In this document: one piece after another, positions 32,407 through 40,157 of the stretch
Numbering within the stretch: the stretch's first letter is position 1
How the letters are laid out: each line of letters begins with the position of its first letter
NCBI RefSeq assembly: GCF_003944795.1
Contig: NZ_RWBG01000001.1
Coordinates: 806,001 to 870,000, forward strand
DNA: 64,000 nt
Reading direction: 5' to 3'
From: Mangrovimonas spongiae
Lineage (GTDB): Bacteria; Bacteroidota; Bacteroidia; Flavobacteriales; Flavobacteriaceae
Position numbers and translations under genes: made by a program
Notes under the pieces: generated by a model
Told to the model about the DNA's origin: nothing
The model's database searches: none
What the model saw: the letters and a program-made list of their open reading frames with translations, nothing else

Positions 32407-33804
32407 CTACTTCAACCCAGCGATTCTGTCATCCTCAAGGATGTTTTCGGTTTCGATTGTCACTTTCTCTAAATTAGATTTTAAGTCGTCGTTTATGTTT
32501 AAGGTGCCATCAGCTAACATATTTAAAATAGCCTTGTCTTGAGCGCGACCACGAAGCATAGCATCACGATAGCCAATATTTTCATTAAAGGTTACCAAGG
32601 AATATTTTGATGAATATTCATTTGGAAAGTCCTTTTCAAAAGCCATTTCAAGGTTTCGTTTTTCCCTAAAATTAGGGTGGTTAACATGACCTTTCATTTC
32701 GTAGAAATTGTCAATTGCTAAATCGGCAATGGCGTCAGTGTCTTTCTTTCTATTGGCTTCGTAAGTTTTAAAAATGGTTTCCCAATCTTGATGGCCTTCA
32801 TCTAACACTTTATCAAACTCGGTAACATCTTCAAACGAGGCATTCATGCCTTGGCCATAAAAAGGTACAATGGCGTGAGCGGCATCGCCCATTAATAAGG
32901 TATTACCTTTGTAATGCCAAGGTGAACATTTTACAGTGCCTAATGGTGATGTTGGGTTTTCAAAGAAATCTTCTACTAAGTTAGGCATTAGCTCTAAGGC
33001 GTCTTTAAAGTATTTTTCAAAGAATTCCAACACCCGTTCTTTAGTCGTTAAATTGTTAAAATTGTATTCGCCTTCATCAAAACTTAAAAACAGTGTAACC
33101 GTAAAACTACCGTCTAAATTAGGTAGTGCGATAAGCATAAATGCTTCGCGTCCCCAAATATGAAGGGCGTTTTTAAAGGTTTTGTAACTGCCGTTTTCTC
33201 CAGGGAGAATACTAAGTTCTTTATAACCGTGAGATAACCAGTCCTGCGAAAAGCTAAAGAGGAACTTTTTGCCTAAATAATAACTTTTACGAAGTGCAGA
33301 ACCAGCTCCATCTGTGGCAAAAATAACGTCGGCGTCTTCTATAAATTCCTTTTTAGTGTCGTAGTCTTTGAAAAGTGCTGTGGTTTTTTCAAAATCAACT
33401 GACAGGCATTTTTTATTGAAATGAATGTTGACGTTATCGTGCTTTTCGGCTTCGGTGAGTAATAATTCGTTTAAACCACCACGAGAGATAGAGTTGATAT
33501 ATTCGTTTTCACGACCGCTGTATGGCGCTAAAACGGTGTTGCCTTCTACATCGTGAAGCATTCGTCCTTTCATTGGAATACAAAGTGGCATGACTTTATC
33601 TAAAATGCCAACCAGATTCATAGCTTTAATACCACGATCTGAAAATGCTAAGTTTATGGATCGACCAGCACTAATATCTACTTTTCGCATATCTGGACGT
33701 TTTTCCATAACGGTTACATTGTAGCCGCGTTGCCCTAAGCGTAAGGCTAGGAGAGAACCACAAAGTCCTGCACCAATAATAAGTATGTTCTGTTGTTTAG
33801 TCAT
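32407..33804 (-). CDS. kmo: Kynurenine 3-monooxygenase
   Basis: FAD- and NADPH-dependent hydroxylase making 3-hydroxykynurenine. The 465-residue flavoprotein has the FAD motif ILIIGAGLCGSLLALRLGQR at the N-terminus, then ISAGRSINLAFSDRGIKAMN (the KMO fingerprint), VIFATDGAGSALRKSYY, and the second FAD motif LLMGDAAHAIVPFYGQGMNA near residue 310. The C-terminal 100 residues correspond to the helical membrane-association region of eukaryotic KMO but without a clear helix anchor. Its first eight bases overlap the end of kynU, so the two are coupled. Confidence 0.95.
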   Translation of the reverse strand: MTKQQNILIIGAGLCGSLLALRLGQRGYNVTVMEKRPDMRKVDISAGRSINLAFSDRGIKAMNLVGILDKVMPLCIPMKGRMLHDVEGNTVLAPYSGRENEYINSISRGGLNELLLTEAEKHDNVNIHFNKKCLSVDFEKTTALFKDYDTKKEFIEDADVIFATDGAGSALRKSYYLGKKFLFSFSQDWLSHGYKELSILPGENGSYKTFKNALHIWGREAFMLIALPNLDGSFTVTLFLSFDEGEYNFNNLTTKERVLEFFEKYFKDALELMPNLVEDFFENPTSPLGTVKCSPWHYKGNTLLMGDAAHAIVPFYGQGMNASFEDVTEFDKVLDEGHQDWETIFKTYEANRKKDTDAIADLAIDNFYEMKGHVNHPNFREKRNLEMAFEKDFPNEYSSKYSLVTFNENIGYRDAMLRGRAQDKAILNMLADGTLNINDDLKSNLEKVTIETENILEDDRIAGLK

Positions 33805-35065
33805 TTAATATTTCTTTCAAGCGTTCAACCATTTTATATACATCTTCATAACTGTTATAAAGCGGAACAGGCGCACAACGAATGACATCGGGTTCACGCC
33901 AATCGGCAATAACACCAGAGGCCGTGAGTTTATCAAATAAAGCTTTGTCGGCATTTTTAACTTGAATAGACAATTGGCAACCACGTTCTTCTGGGTTTTC
34001 TGGTGTGATAATACGGATAGTGTCTTCGCCTAATTGTTTTAGTAGATATTCAAAATATCCCGTTAATTTTCTAGATTTTTTGGTTAGAGCTTCCATACCG
34101 ACTTCGCCAAAAATATCTAAAGAGGCTCTGATAGCAGCTAACGATAAAATAGGTGGGTTGCTTAATTGCCAACCTTCGGCACCTGGAAGGACATCAAATT
34201 CGTGACGCATATTAAAACGTGTTTGCTTGTTGTGGCTCCACCAACCTGTAAAACGGTTTAAAGTTTTGTCGTGAGCGTGACGTTCGTGAACAAAGGCACC
34301 AGCTAAACTTCCTGGTCCAGAGTTTAAGTATTTGTACGAACACCAAACGGCAAAATCGGCTCCAGAATCGTGAAGGTTTAACTGTACGTTTCCAGCACCG
34401 TGAGCACAATCAAAACCAACGATACAACCGTGTTTATGACCTAGGTTTGTAATGCGTTTCATGTCAAAAAATTGCCCTGTGTAGTAATTGGTGTTTCCAA
34501 CCATAATTAGTGCAATTTCATCACCTTGTTGTTCTAAAATGGCTTCAAGGTCTTCGTAGTGGTATAGTTCTTCATTTTTTCTAGGTTTCCAAAGAATAAG
34601 CCCTTCGTTATCGTCAAATCCGTGGTGACGTAATTGGGATTCTACGGCATATTTATCAGATGGAAACGCATCGGCTTCAATAACAATTTTATAGCGCTTG
34701 GGTGTAGGTTTATAAAACGATACCATCATAAAATGAAGGTTGGCCGTAAGGGTATTCATTGTAACGACTTCAATAGGTTTGGCACCAACTACTTTAGCCA
34801 TGTTTTCGGTAAGAAATTCGTGATAAGGTAACCACGGGTTTTTGGCTTCGGTATGGCCTTCTACACCCAAATTTGCCCAATCGTCTAGTTCTTGATCGAT
34901 ATAGTCTTTGGTGGCTTTTGGTTGTAAGCCTAAAGAATTTCCACAGAGATAAACTAGCTCATTTCCATTGTTGTCTTTTGGAATATGAAACTTACTGCGG
35001 TACGCCTTTAACGGATCGTTTTGGTCCATTTCTTTAGCGAAATCAAGACCTGTTTTATAGTTCAA
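33797..35065 (-). CDS. kynU: Kynureninase
   Basis: PLP enzyme cleaving 3-hydroxykynurenine (or kynurenine) to 3-hydroxyanthranilate (or anthranilate) and alanine. Motifs: LVYLCGNSLGLQPKATKDYI, VVTMNTLTANLHFMMVSFYK, VGFDCAHGAGNVQLNLHDSG and the PLP Lys in AVWCSYKYLNSGPGSLAGAF. GCQLSIQV is near the C-terminus. Three starts are possible: TTG 35101, TTG 35065, ATG 35029. I chose 35065 (422 residues, MNYKTGLDFAKEMDQ), since a TACATTTG promoter box at 35091-35098 would place the mRNA start downstream of 35101 and relatives start with a similar MNY sequence. First gene of the cluster. Confidence 0.9.
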   Translation of the reverse strand: MNYKTGLDFAKEMDQNDPLKAYRSKFHIPKDNNGNELVYLCGNSLGLQPKATKDYIDQELDDWANLGVEGHTEAKNPWLPYHEFLTENMAKVVGAKPIEVVTMNTLTANLHFMMVSFYKPTPKRYKIVIEADAFPSDKYAVESQLRHHGFDDNEGLILWKPRKNEELYHYEDLEAILEQQGDEIALIMVGNTNYYTGQFFDMKRITNLGHKHGCIVGFDCAHGAGNVQLNLHDSGADFAVWCSYKYLNSGPGSLAGAFVHERHAHDKTLNRFTGWWSHNKQTRFNMRHEFDVLPGAEGWQLSNPPILSLAAIRASLDIFGEVGMEALTKKSRKLTGYFEYLLKQLGEDTIRIITPENPEERGCQLSIQVKNADKALFDKLTASGVIADWREPDVIRCAPVPLYNSYEDVYKMVERLKEILND

Positions 35066-35090
35066 TGTGCGGTGTTTTTTTGAATTTTCC

Positions 35091-35098
35091 CAAATGTA
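35091..35098 (-). promoter_or_regulatory. Putative -7 promoter element of the kynurenine cluster
   Basis: TACATTTG on the minus strand matches TAnnTTTG and lies 25 bases before the favoured kynU start at 35065. A TTTG at 35109-35112 is too close to be its -33 box. If real, it rules out the TTG start at 35101. Confidence 0.4.
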
Positions 35099-35181
35099 CA
35101 AATTATAACAAAAGAAAAGAAACGGTAAATGGTTGATAATTTCTGATGGAATTTTTTTCTATATTTAATAAAAATAAAATT

Positions 35182-35601
35182 ATGGATAAGACAAAAGAAT
35201 ATTCAAACGGAGAAGTTACTATTGTTTGGGCGTCTGAAAAATGTATTCATTCAGCCATTTGTGTTAAAGGGTTGCCGAGTGTTTTTCAACCAAAAGAACG
35301 TCCTTGGATAAAAATTGATGCCGCTTCTACAGAGGAATTAGTAGATCAAGTAAAGAAATGTCCTTCTGGTGCATTAAGTTTTTTTATGAATGGAAATAAC
35401 GACAAGACAAAACAGGCTCTAGAAACTAAAGTTGAGGTTCTAGAAAACGGACCGCTTTTAGTTTATGGAACATTGAAAGTCACGGATAAAGATGGCCAAG
35501 AAGAAACTAAAAATAAAACGACTGCTTTTTGTAGGTGTGGCGCCTCTAATAATAAGCCTTATTGTGATGGAACTCACGTTAAAAACAATTTTAAAGGGTA
35601 G
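35182..35601 (+). CDS. Fused Fer4_19 plus CDGSH iron-sulfur protein
   Basis: A 139-residue protein combining two Fe-S modules. Residues 5-70 match the divergent mono-cluster ferredoxin domain Fer4_19, with the cysteines in WASEKCIHSAICVKG and QVKKCPSGALSFFM. Residues 95-139 carry the CDGSH signature FCRCGASNNKPYCDGTHV, whose three Cys and one His hold a labile 2Fe-2S cluster. The function is unknown beyond electron or cluster handling. The ATG at 35182 is preferred to the frame starting at 35146. Divergent from kynU; a methyltransferase gene follows after five bases. Confidence 0.88.
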   Translation: MDKTKEYSNGEVTIVWASEKCIHSAICVKGLPSVFQPKERPWIKIDAASTEELVDQVKKCPSGALSFFMNGNNDKTKQALETKVEVLENGPLLVYGTLKVTDKDGQEETKNKTTAFCRCGASNNKPYCDGTHVKNNFKG

Positions 35602-35606
35602 GTAAA

Positions 35607-36416
35607 ATGGCAGATAGCGTTAAACAAGCTAATTATTTTAAGACTAATCAAGCCACCTGGAACGAGAAGGTGAAAGTTCACGCCGAAAGCGATATGTATA
35701 ATTTAAAAGCTTTTAAGAAGGGTAAGACGTCTTTAATGCCTTATGAATTAGATGCACTAGGTGATGTTTCAGGGAAACGTTTATTGCATTTGCAGTGTCA
35801 TTTTGGCCAAGATACGTTAAGTTGGAGTAGGAAAGGCGCCAAATGTATTGGCGTGGATTTGAGTGATGAAGGTATTACGTTGGCAAAAAAGCTTAATGAC
35901 GAATTACAATTAGATGCCGAATTTGTGTGTTGTAATGTGTTGGATACATCAAAGTATTTAGATGCTGAGTTTGACATTGTTTTTACCAGCTATGGCGTGA
36001 TAGGTTGGTTGCCCAATTTGAAACCTTGGGGTAAAATGATTGCCGAACGCTTAACTTCTGGAGGCGTTTTTTATATGGTCGAGTTTCATCCTATTGTCTG
36101 GATGTTTGATTATTTAGGTGAAACGCCAACTTTAAAATATGGCTATATGCAGGATGATGTGATTTATGAAGAATATGAAGGTACTTATGCTAATGCTAAC
36201 TCAAAAATAATAAGTAAAGAATACGGTTGGAATCATGGATTAAGCGAAGTGGTTAATGCATTAACCGAAGCAGGTTTGCATGTAGATTATTTAAATGAAT
36301 ATGATGAAAGTCCTTATAATGTGCTTCCAGATTTGATTAAAACCCAATCTGAAATGTATGTTACTAAAGACAAATTATATCCTTTGATTTTTGATATAAA
36401 AGCAACGAAACCTTAG
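35607..36416 (+). CDS. Class I SAM-dependent methyltransferase
   Basis: A 269-residue methyltransferase with motif I RLLHLQCHFGQDTLSWSRKG, motif II KCIGVDLSDEGITLAKKL and motif IV FDIVFTSYGVIGWLPNLKPW. The lines HPIVWMFDY and KEYGWNHGLSEVVNALTEAG are typical of a common family of small-molecule methyltransferases in Bacteroidota whose substrate is not known. A GGTAGG sequence just before the ATG could serve as a ribosome-binding site, which is rare here. Five bases after the CDGSH gene; its end overlaps msrA tail to tail by four bases. Confidence 0.82.
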   Translation: MADSVKQANYFKTNQATWNEKVKVHAESDMYNLKAFKKGKTSLMPYELDALGDVSGKRLLHLQCHFGQDTLSWSRKGAKCIGVDLSDEGITLAKKLNDELQLDAEFVCCNVLDTSKYLDAEFDIVFTSYGVIGWLPNLKPWGKMIAERLTSGGVFYMVEFHPIVWMFDYLGETPTLKYGYMQDDVIYEEYEGTYANANSKIISKEYGWNHGLSEVVNALTEAGLHVDYLNEYDESPYNVLPDLIKTQSEMYVTKDKLYPLIFDIKATKP

Positions 36417-37099
36417 TTTTTGTTTAGGTCTTTAATAACATCATTTACCTCTTTTTTTACCAACAACGGGCAGGTTTTGTATAATTTATCTAAGCGCTTG
36501 TTAGATACATTTCTTACATACGGATGATTAGGATTCCTAGCTTCAAAGTTTTGGTGGTATGCTTCGGCTTCCCAGAATTTTTGGAACGGCATAATTTCGG
36601 CGGCAATATTACTACCTATTTTTTTGGCCCATTTAGATTTTTTGGCTTCAGCAATTTGTTTTTGTTCCTCATTTTGGTAAAAAATAATGGAACGATATTG
36701 CGATCCCCAATCTGGTCCTTGACCATTTATTTGGGTTGGGTCTTGCGTGCTAAAATAAACTTCGACTAAATCTGAAAAACTCACCACATTGGGGTCGTAA
36801 ATGACTTCTACGGCTTCGGCGTGACCAGTGCGTCCTGTATTACTTGAGTTGTATGTTGGATTTTCTGTATGACCGCCAGAATAACCTGAAATAGCATCAT
36901 CTACACCAATAACGCTTTGGTAAATGGCCTCAACACACCAAAAGCAACCACTAGCAAAGTAGGCTTTTGTTTTACCATCTTGTAACGGAACCTCTATAGG
37001 TTTTGTGTTTGCCATAGCTTGTTGTTTTTTATTGTTTTGGGCGTTGTTGTTGCAACTAAATAAAAGCGTGAAAATGATTAAGGAAGCAGCTTGTTTCAT
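36413..37099 (-). CDS. msrA: Peptide-methionine (S)-S-oxide reductase, lipoprotein
   Basis: Reduces methionine-S-sulfoxide in proteins, here in the envelope. The 228-residue form has a lipoprotein signal (QAASLIIFTLLFSCNNNAQ) and the catalytic motif ASGCFWCVEAIYQSVIGVD, followed by SGYSGGHTENPTYNSSNTGR, TGHAEAVEVIYDP and EAYHQNFEARNPNHPY. The ATG at 37099 is chosen over 37126, as it begins the signal sequence. No MsrB domain is fused. It is terminated by overlap with the convergent methyltransferase gene rather than by an obvious hairpin. Confidence 0.94.
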   Translation of the reverse strand: MKQAASLIIFTLLFSCNNNAQNNKKQQAMANTKPIEVPLQDGKTKAYFASGCFWCVEAIYQSVIGVDDAISGYSGGHTENPTYNSSNTGRTGHAEAVEVIYDPNVVSFSDLVEVYFSTQDPTQINGQGPDWGSQYRSIIFYQNEEQKQIAEAKKSKWAKKIGSNIAAEIMPFQKFWEAEAYHQNFEARNPNHPYVRNVSNKRLDKLYKTCPLLVKKEVNDVIKDLNKN

Positions 37100-37162
37100 A
37101 ATATCTTTTTTAAGTAGTCGAAACAAAAGAGAGAACCTTATAATAACAAGATATTTTTTTAT

Positions 37163-37192
37163 AAAAAAAAAGCCCTTGCATGAGCAAGAGCT
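37163..37192 (-). terminator. Terminator of the coiled-coil/Nif3 unit
   Basis: Read on the minus strand: AGCTCTTGC, loop TCAT, GCAAGGGCT and a run of eight T bases. The 9-bp stem has one G-U pair. It lies 27 bases after the stop of the coiled-coil gene. Confidence 0.85.
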
Positions 37193-37218
37193 TATAGTTT
37201 ATAATGTGAAATTATGAC

Positions 37219-37998
37219 TTATAGCTTAGCAAAAAGCTTGTCCATTTTTTCTTTTTCTTCTTCGGCTAATTGTGCGTCTACTAAGATACGTCCACTATGC
37301 TCATCGGTAATAATGCGTTTTCTTGTTGCAATTTCCATTTGAATTTGTGGTGGAATAGTAAAGAAAGATCCACCAGAAGCTCCTCTTTCAATAGGTACAA
37401 CCGCTAAACCATTTTTTACATTTGTTCGTATTCTTGTGTAAGCTTTTACAAGTCTTTCTTCGATGTTTTTCTTGTAATCCTCAGATTTATCGATTAAAGC
37501 TTTTTCTTCTTTTTCGGTTTCAGCTAAAATGGCATCTAATTCACCTTTTTTGTGTTTTAGATGTTTTTGACGCTCTTTAAGCTTGTCTTTAGTTTCAGAA
37601 ATGACTTCTTTCTTTTGTTCGATTTGCGCCTTAAACTCTTTAATGTTCTTTTCAGCTAATTGAATTTCTAGTTCTTGGAATTCAACCTCTTTAGTAAGCG
37701 AGTTATGTTCTCTGTTATTTCTAACATTTTTTTGTTGCTCACTGTACTTTTTAATTAGTGCTTTAGATTCTTCAATTAAGTTTTTCTTGTCACTAATTTG
37801 ATTGTTGATAGACTCTAAGCTAGAGTCTAATTTCTCTAACCTTGTGTTAAGACCTTCGACTTCGTCTTCTAAATCACGAACTTCTAGAGGAAGTTCCCCA
37901 CGAACATTTCTTATTTCATCAATGCGAGAGTCGATTAGTTGCAAATCGTAAAGAGCTCTTAAACGCTCTTCTACAGTTAGTTCTTTCTTTTTTGCCAT
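37219..37998 (-). CDS. Zinc-ribbon family coiled-coil protein lacking the zinc cysteines
   Basis: A 259-residue protein of the family usually annotated C4-type zinc ribbon protein (CT398-like). Residues 25-180 form a long two-stranded coiled coil (EDEVEGLNTRLEKLDSSLES and onward). In most relatives the C-terminal domain has two CxxC pairs; here it reads ERGASGGSFFTIPPQIQMEI and ITDEHSGRILVD, so all four cysteines are replaced and zinc cannot be bound in that way. The fold is otherwise recognisable. It is four bases downstream of the Nif3-like gene and cotranscribed. Function unknown. Confidence 0.85.
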   Translation of the reverse strand: MAKKKELTVEERLRALYDLQLIDSRIDEIRNVRGELPLEVRDLEDEVEGLNTRLEKLDSSLESINNQISDKKNLIEESKALIKKYSEQQKNVRNNREHNSLTKEVEFQELEIQLAEKNIKEFKAQIEQKKEVISETKDKLKERQKHLKHKKGELDAILAETEKEEKALIDKSEDYKKNIEERLVKAYTRIRTNVKNGLAVVPIERGASGGSFFTIPPQIQMEIATRKRIITDEHSGRILVDAQLAEEEKEKMDKLFAKL

Positions 37999-38001
37999 AC
38001 T

Positions 38002-39096
38002 TTAAAAATAATTTACCGGATTGGTATTGGTCTTTGATAAAACGACTGCAAAATTAGTAATTTTTTTTGTAAGATAGGCAGTTAGAAGGTTTTTTGTGAA
38101 CTGTTCGCTTTCAAAATGGCCTATATCGGCTAAAAGAATCTGGTTGTTTGCCGAAAAAAAGTCATGATATTTTAAATCGGCTGTAATATAAGCATCTGCT
38201 TTTTGTGCTTTGGCAGCGTTAATAGCAAAGCTCCCTGAGCCGCCTAATACAGCTACTTTTTTTATAGGTTTGCCTAAAAAAGCACTATGTCTTATGCACT
38301 CGGTTTTCATGTTTGTTTTTACAAAATCTAGAAAATTGCTTTCAGACATTTCTTTTTTTAATTCGCCTATCATACCTATACCAATTTCTTGGTTTTTATT
38401 GTCTAATGTTACAATGTCGTAAGCCACTTCTTCGTAAGAATGTGAATTAAATAGAGCTTTTAGGATTTGATTTTGTTTGTGTTTTTCGAAAATAACAGTT
38501 ATTTGGGTTTCGGCTTCGGTATGTGTTTCATTTTTGTTTCCAATGGTTGGATTAGCGTTGTCATTTCCCATAAATGTACCATAGCCTTCTATATTAAAAC
38601 TGCAATTGCTATAATTGCCTATGCTTCCTGCGCCAGCTGCAAAAAGCGCATTTCTAACTTTTGAAATTTCGGCATTTGGAACAAATGTGGTTAGTTTTTT
38701 TATAGTGCTTTTTTGCGGGATTAAGATTTGCTTGTTTGTAAGACCAAGCTTTTCGCTTATCATGTGATTGACTCCTAACAAAGCGTTATCTAATGCAGTG
38801 TGAATAGCATAAATGGCAATGTTGTTTTTTATGGCTTTTAATACGGTTCTTTCTACATAGTCTTTGCCTGTTAAACTTTTTAGACCTTTAAAAATAATGG
38901 GGTGGAAGCTTACAATTAAATTACAATTGTTTTCAATGGCTTCCTCAACAACATCTTCAAGTGTGTCTAGTGTAACTAAAACGCCTGTTAGGGGTTTGGT
39001 TTTATCGCCTACTAATAATCCAACGTTATCAAAATCTTCGGCATAATTAAGTGGGGCTAATTCTTCTAAATAATTAATGACATCTTGAATAATCAT
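38002..39096 (-). CDS. Nif3-like dinuclear metal centre protein
   Basis: A 364-residue NIF3/YbgI/YqfO family protein, a toroidal hexamer with a two-metal site. Motifs: YAEDFDNVGLLVGD (N-terminal), NLIVSFHPIIFKGLKSLTGK with metal His, AIYAIHTALDNALLGVNHMI with the second His and Asp, and at the C-terminus KVAVLGGSGSFAINAAK, ADAYITADLKYHDFF and LADIGHFESEQFT. The roughly 120-residue middle insertion with EVAYDIVTL is the PII-like domain of the longer YqfO type. Biochemical role unsettled (GTP cyclohydrolase I-like labels are unproven). The coiled-coil gene follows after four bases. Confidence 0.93.
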   Translation of the reverse strand: MIIQDVINYLEELAPLNYAEDFDNVGLLVGDKTKPLTGVLVTLDTLEDVVEEAIENNCNLIVSFHPIIFKGLKSLTGKDYVERTVLKAIKNNIAIYAIHTALDNALLGVNHMISEKLGLTNKQILIPQKSTIKKLTTFVPNAEISKVRNALFAAGAGSIGNYSNCSFNIEGYGTFMGNDNANPTIGNKNETHTEAETQITVIFEKHKQNQILKALFNSHSYEEVAYDIVTLDNKNQEIGIGMIGELKKEMSESNFLDFVKTNMKTECIRHSAFLGKPIKKVAVLGGSGSFAINAAKAQKADAYITADLKYHDFFSANNQILLADIGHFESEQFTKNLLTAYLTKKITNFAVVLSKTNTNPVNYF

Positions 39097-39149
39097 AAAG
39101 TTTTAGGTTTGGATTTAAAAACAAATATAAAATATTTACTTTCGTTACT

Positions 39150-40157
39150 ATGAAATTACTACGCATACTTCTGTTTCCTATTGTGCCCATTTATTATTTG
39201 GTGACTTGGTTTAGAAATTTGTTTTACGATTTAGGTTGGAAGACATCCACTTCTTTTTCATTTCCTGTGATTTGTGTAGGCAATTTAAGTACAGGAGGAA
39301 CCGGGAAAACCCCTATGATAGAGTATTTAGTAAGCTTGTTAAAGCAAGATTACGAGCTAGCTACTTTAAGTAGAGGTTATGGTAGAAAAACCAAAGGTTT
39401 TAGGTTGGCTGGTAAGGAAGATACAGCTGAAACTTTAGGCGATGAACCTTTTCAGTTTTATAATAAATTTAAAGAATTTATTAGTGTTGCTGTAGATAGT
39501 AATCGTGTTCGCGGTATAAACGAATTGCTTTCGTTGCAACATCCAGATGTTGTTTTATTAGACGATGCGTTTCAACATAGAAAGGTAAAAGCAGGATTAA
39601 ATATTTTGTTAACTACTTATAACGATTTATATATTAATGATTTTGTCTTGCCAACAGGAAATTTGCGTGAGCCTAAAACAGGAGCAAAACGGGCCGATAT
39701 AATTGTTGTGACTAAATGTCCTGATAATCTTTTAGAAGAAGAGCGAAGGCGTATTGTGGGTATGTTACAACCAAAAGCACATCAACAGGTGTTTTTTAGT
39801 TATATAACTTACTCTAAACACGTTTTTACAGAAGTGAATAAGCTACCTCTAGCTGAGTTAAAACCGTTTACTTTGGTAACTGGAATAGCCAACCCTAAGC
39901 CGCTTTTAAACGTTCTTAATGAAAAAGGATTACATTTTAATCACATGCAGTTTAAAGATCACCATGCTTTTAGTGACAAGGATATTACAAAGATTACAAC
40001 AAATAATAAGGTAATTGTTACTACCGAAAAAGATTATATGCGATTGTTGGAATTTAAGGCGCTAAAAAGTAAATTGTTTTATTTGCCTATTGAAATAGGT
40101 TTTTATGATACAGCTAATTTTAACAAAGTTATTAAGTCCTTTATTAAGGCGTTTTAA
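39150..40157 (+). CDS. lpxK: Tetraacyldisaccharide 4'-kinase
   Basis: Inner-membrane kinase that phosphorylates the 4' position of the lipid A precursor. The 335-residue protein has an N-terminal membrane-associated helix (LLFPIVPIYYLVTWF), the P-loop VGNLSTGGTGKTPMIEYL at about residues 44-61, RGYGRKTKGFRLAG, DDAFQHRKVKAGLNILLTTY with catalytic Asp, and NLREPKTGAKRADIIVVTKC. A near-consensus TACTTTCG lies five bases upstream of the ATG. Its stop codon is directly followed by the stop of the convergent kinase gene. Confidence 0.95.
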   Translation: MKLLRILLFPIVPIYYLVTWFRNLFYDLGWKTSTSFSFPVICVGNLSTGGTGKTPMIEYLVSLLKQDYELATLSRGYGRKTKGFRLAGKEDTAETLGDEPFQFYNKFKEFISVAVDSNRVRGINELLSLQHPDVVLLDDAFQHRKVKAGLNILLTTYNDLYINDFVLPTGNLREPKTGAKRADIIVVTKCPDNLLEEERRRIVGMLQPKAHQQVFFSYITYSKHVFTEVNKLPLAELKPFTLVTGIANPKPLLNVLNEKGLHFNHMQFKDHHAFSDKDITKITTNNKVIVTTEKDYMRLLEFKALKSKLFYLPIEIGFYDTANFNKVIKSFIKAF

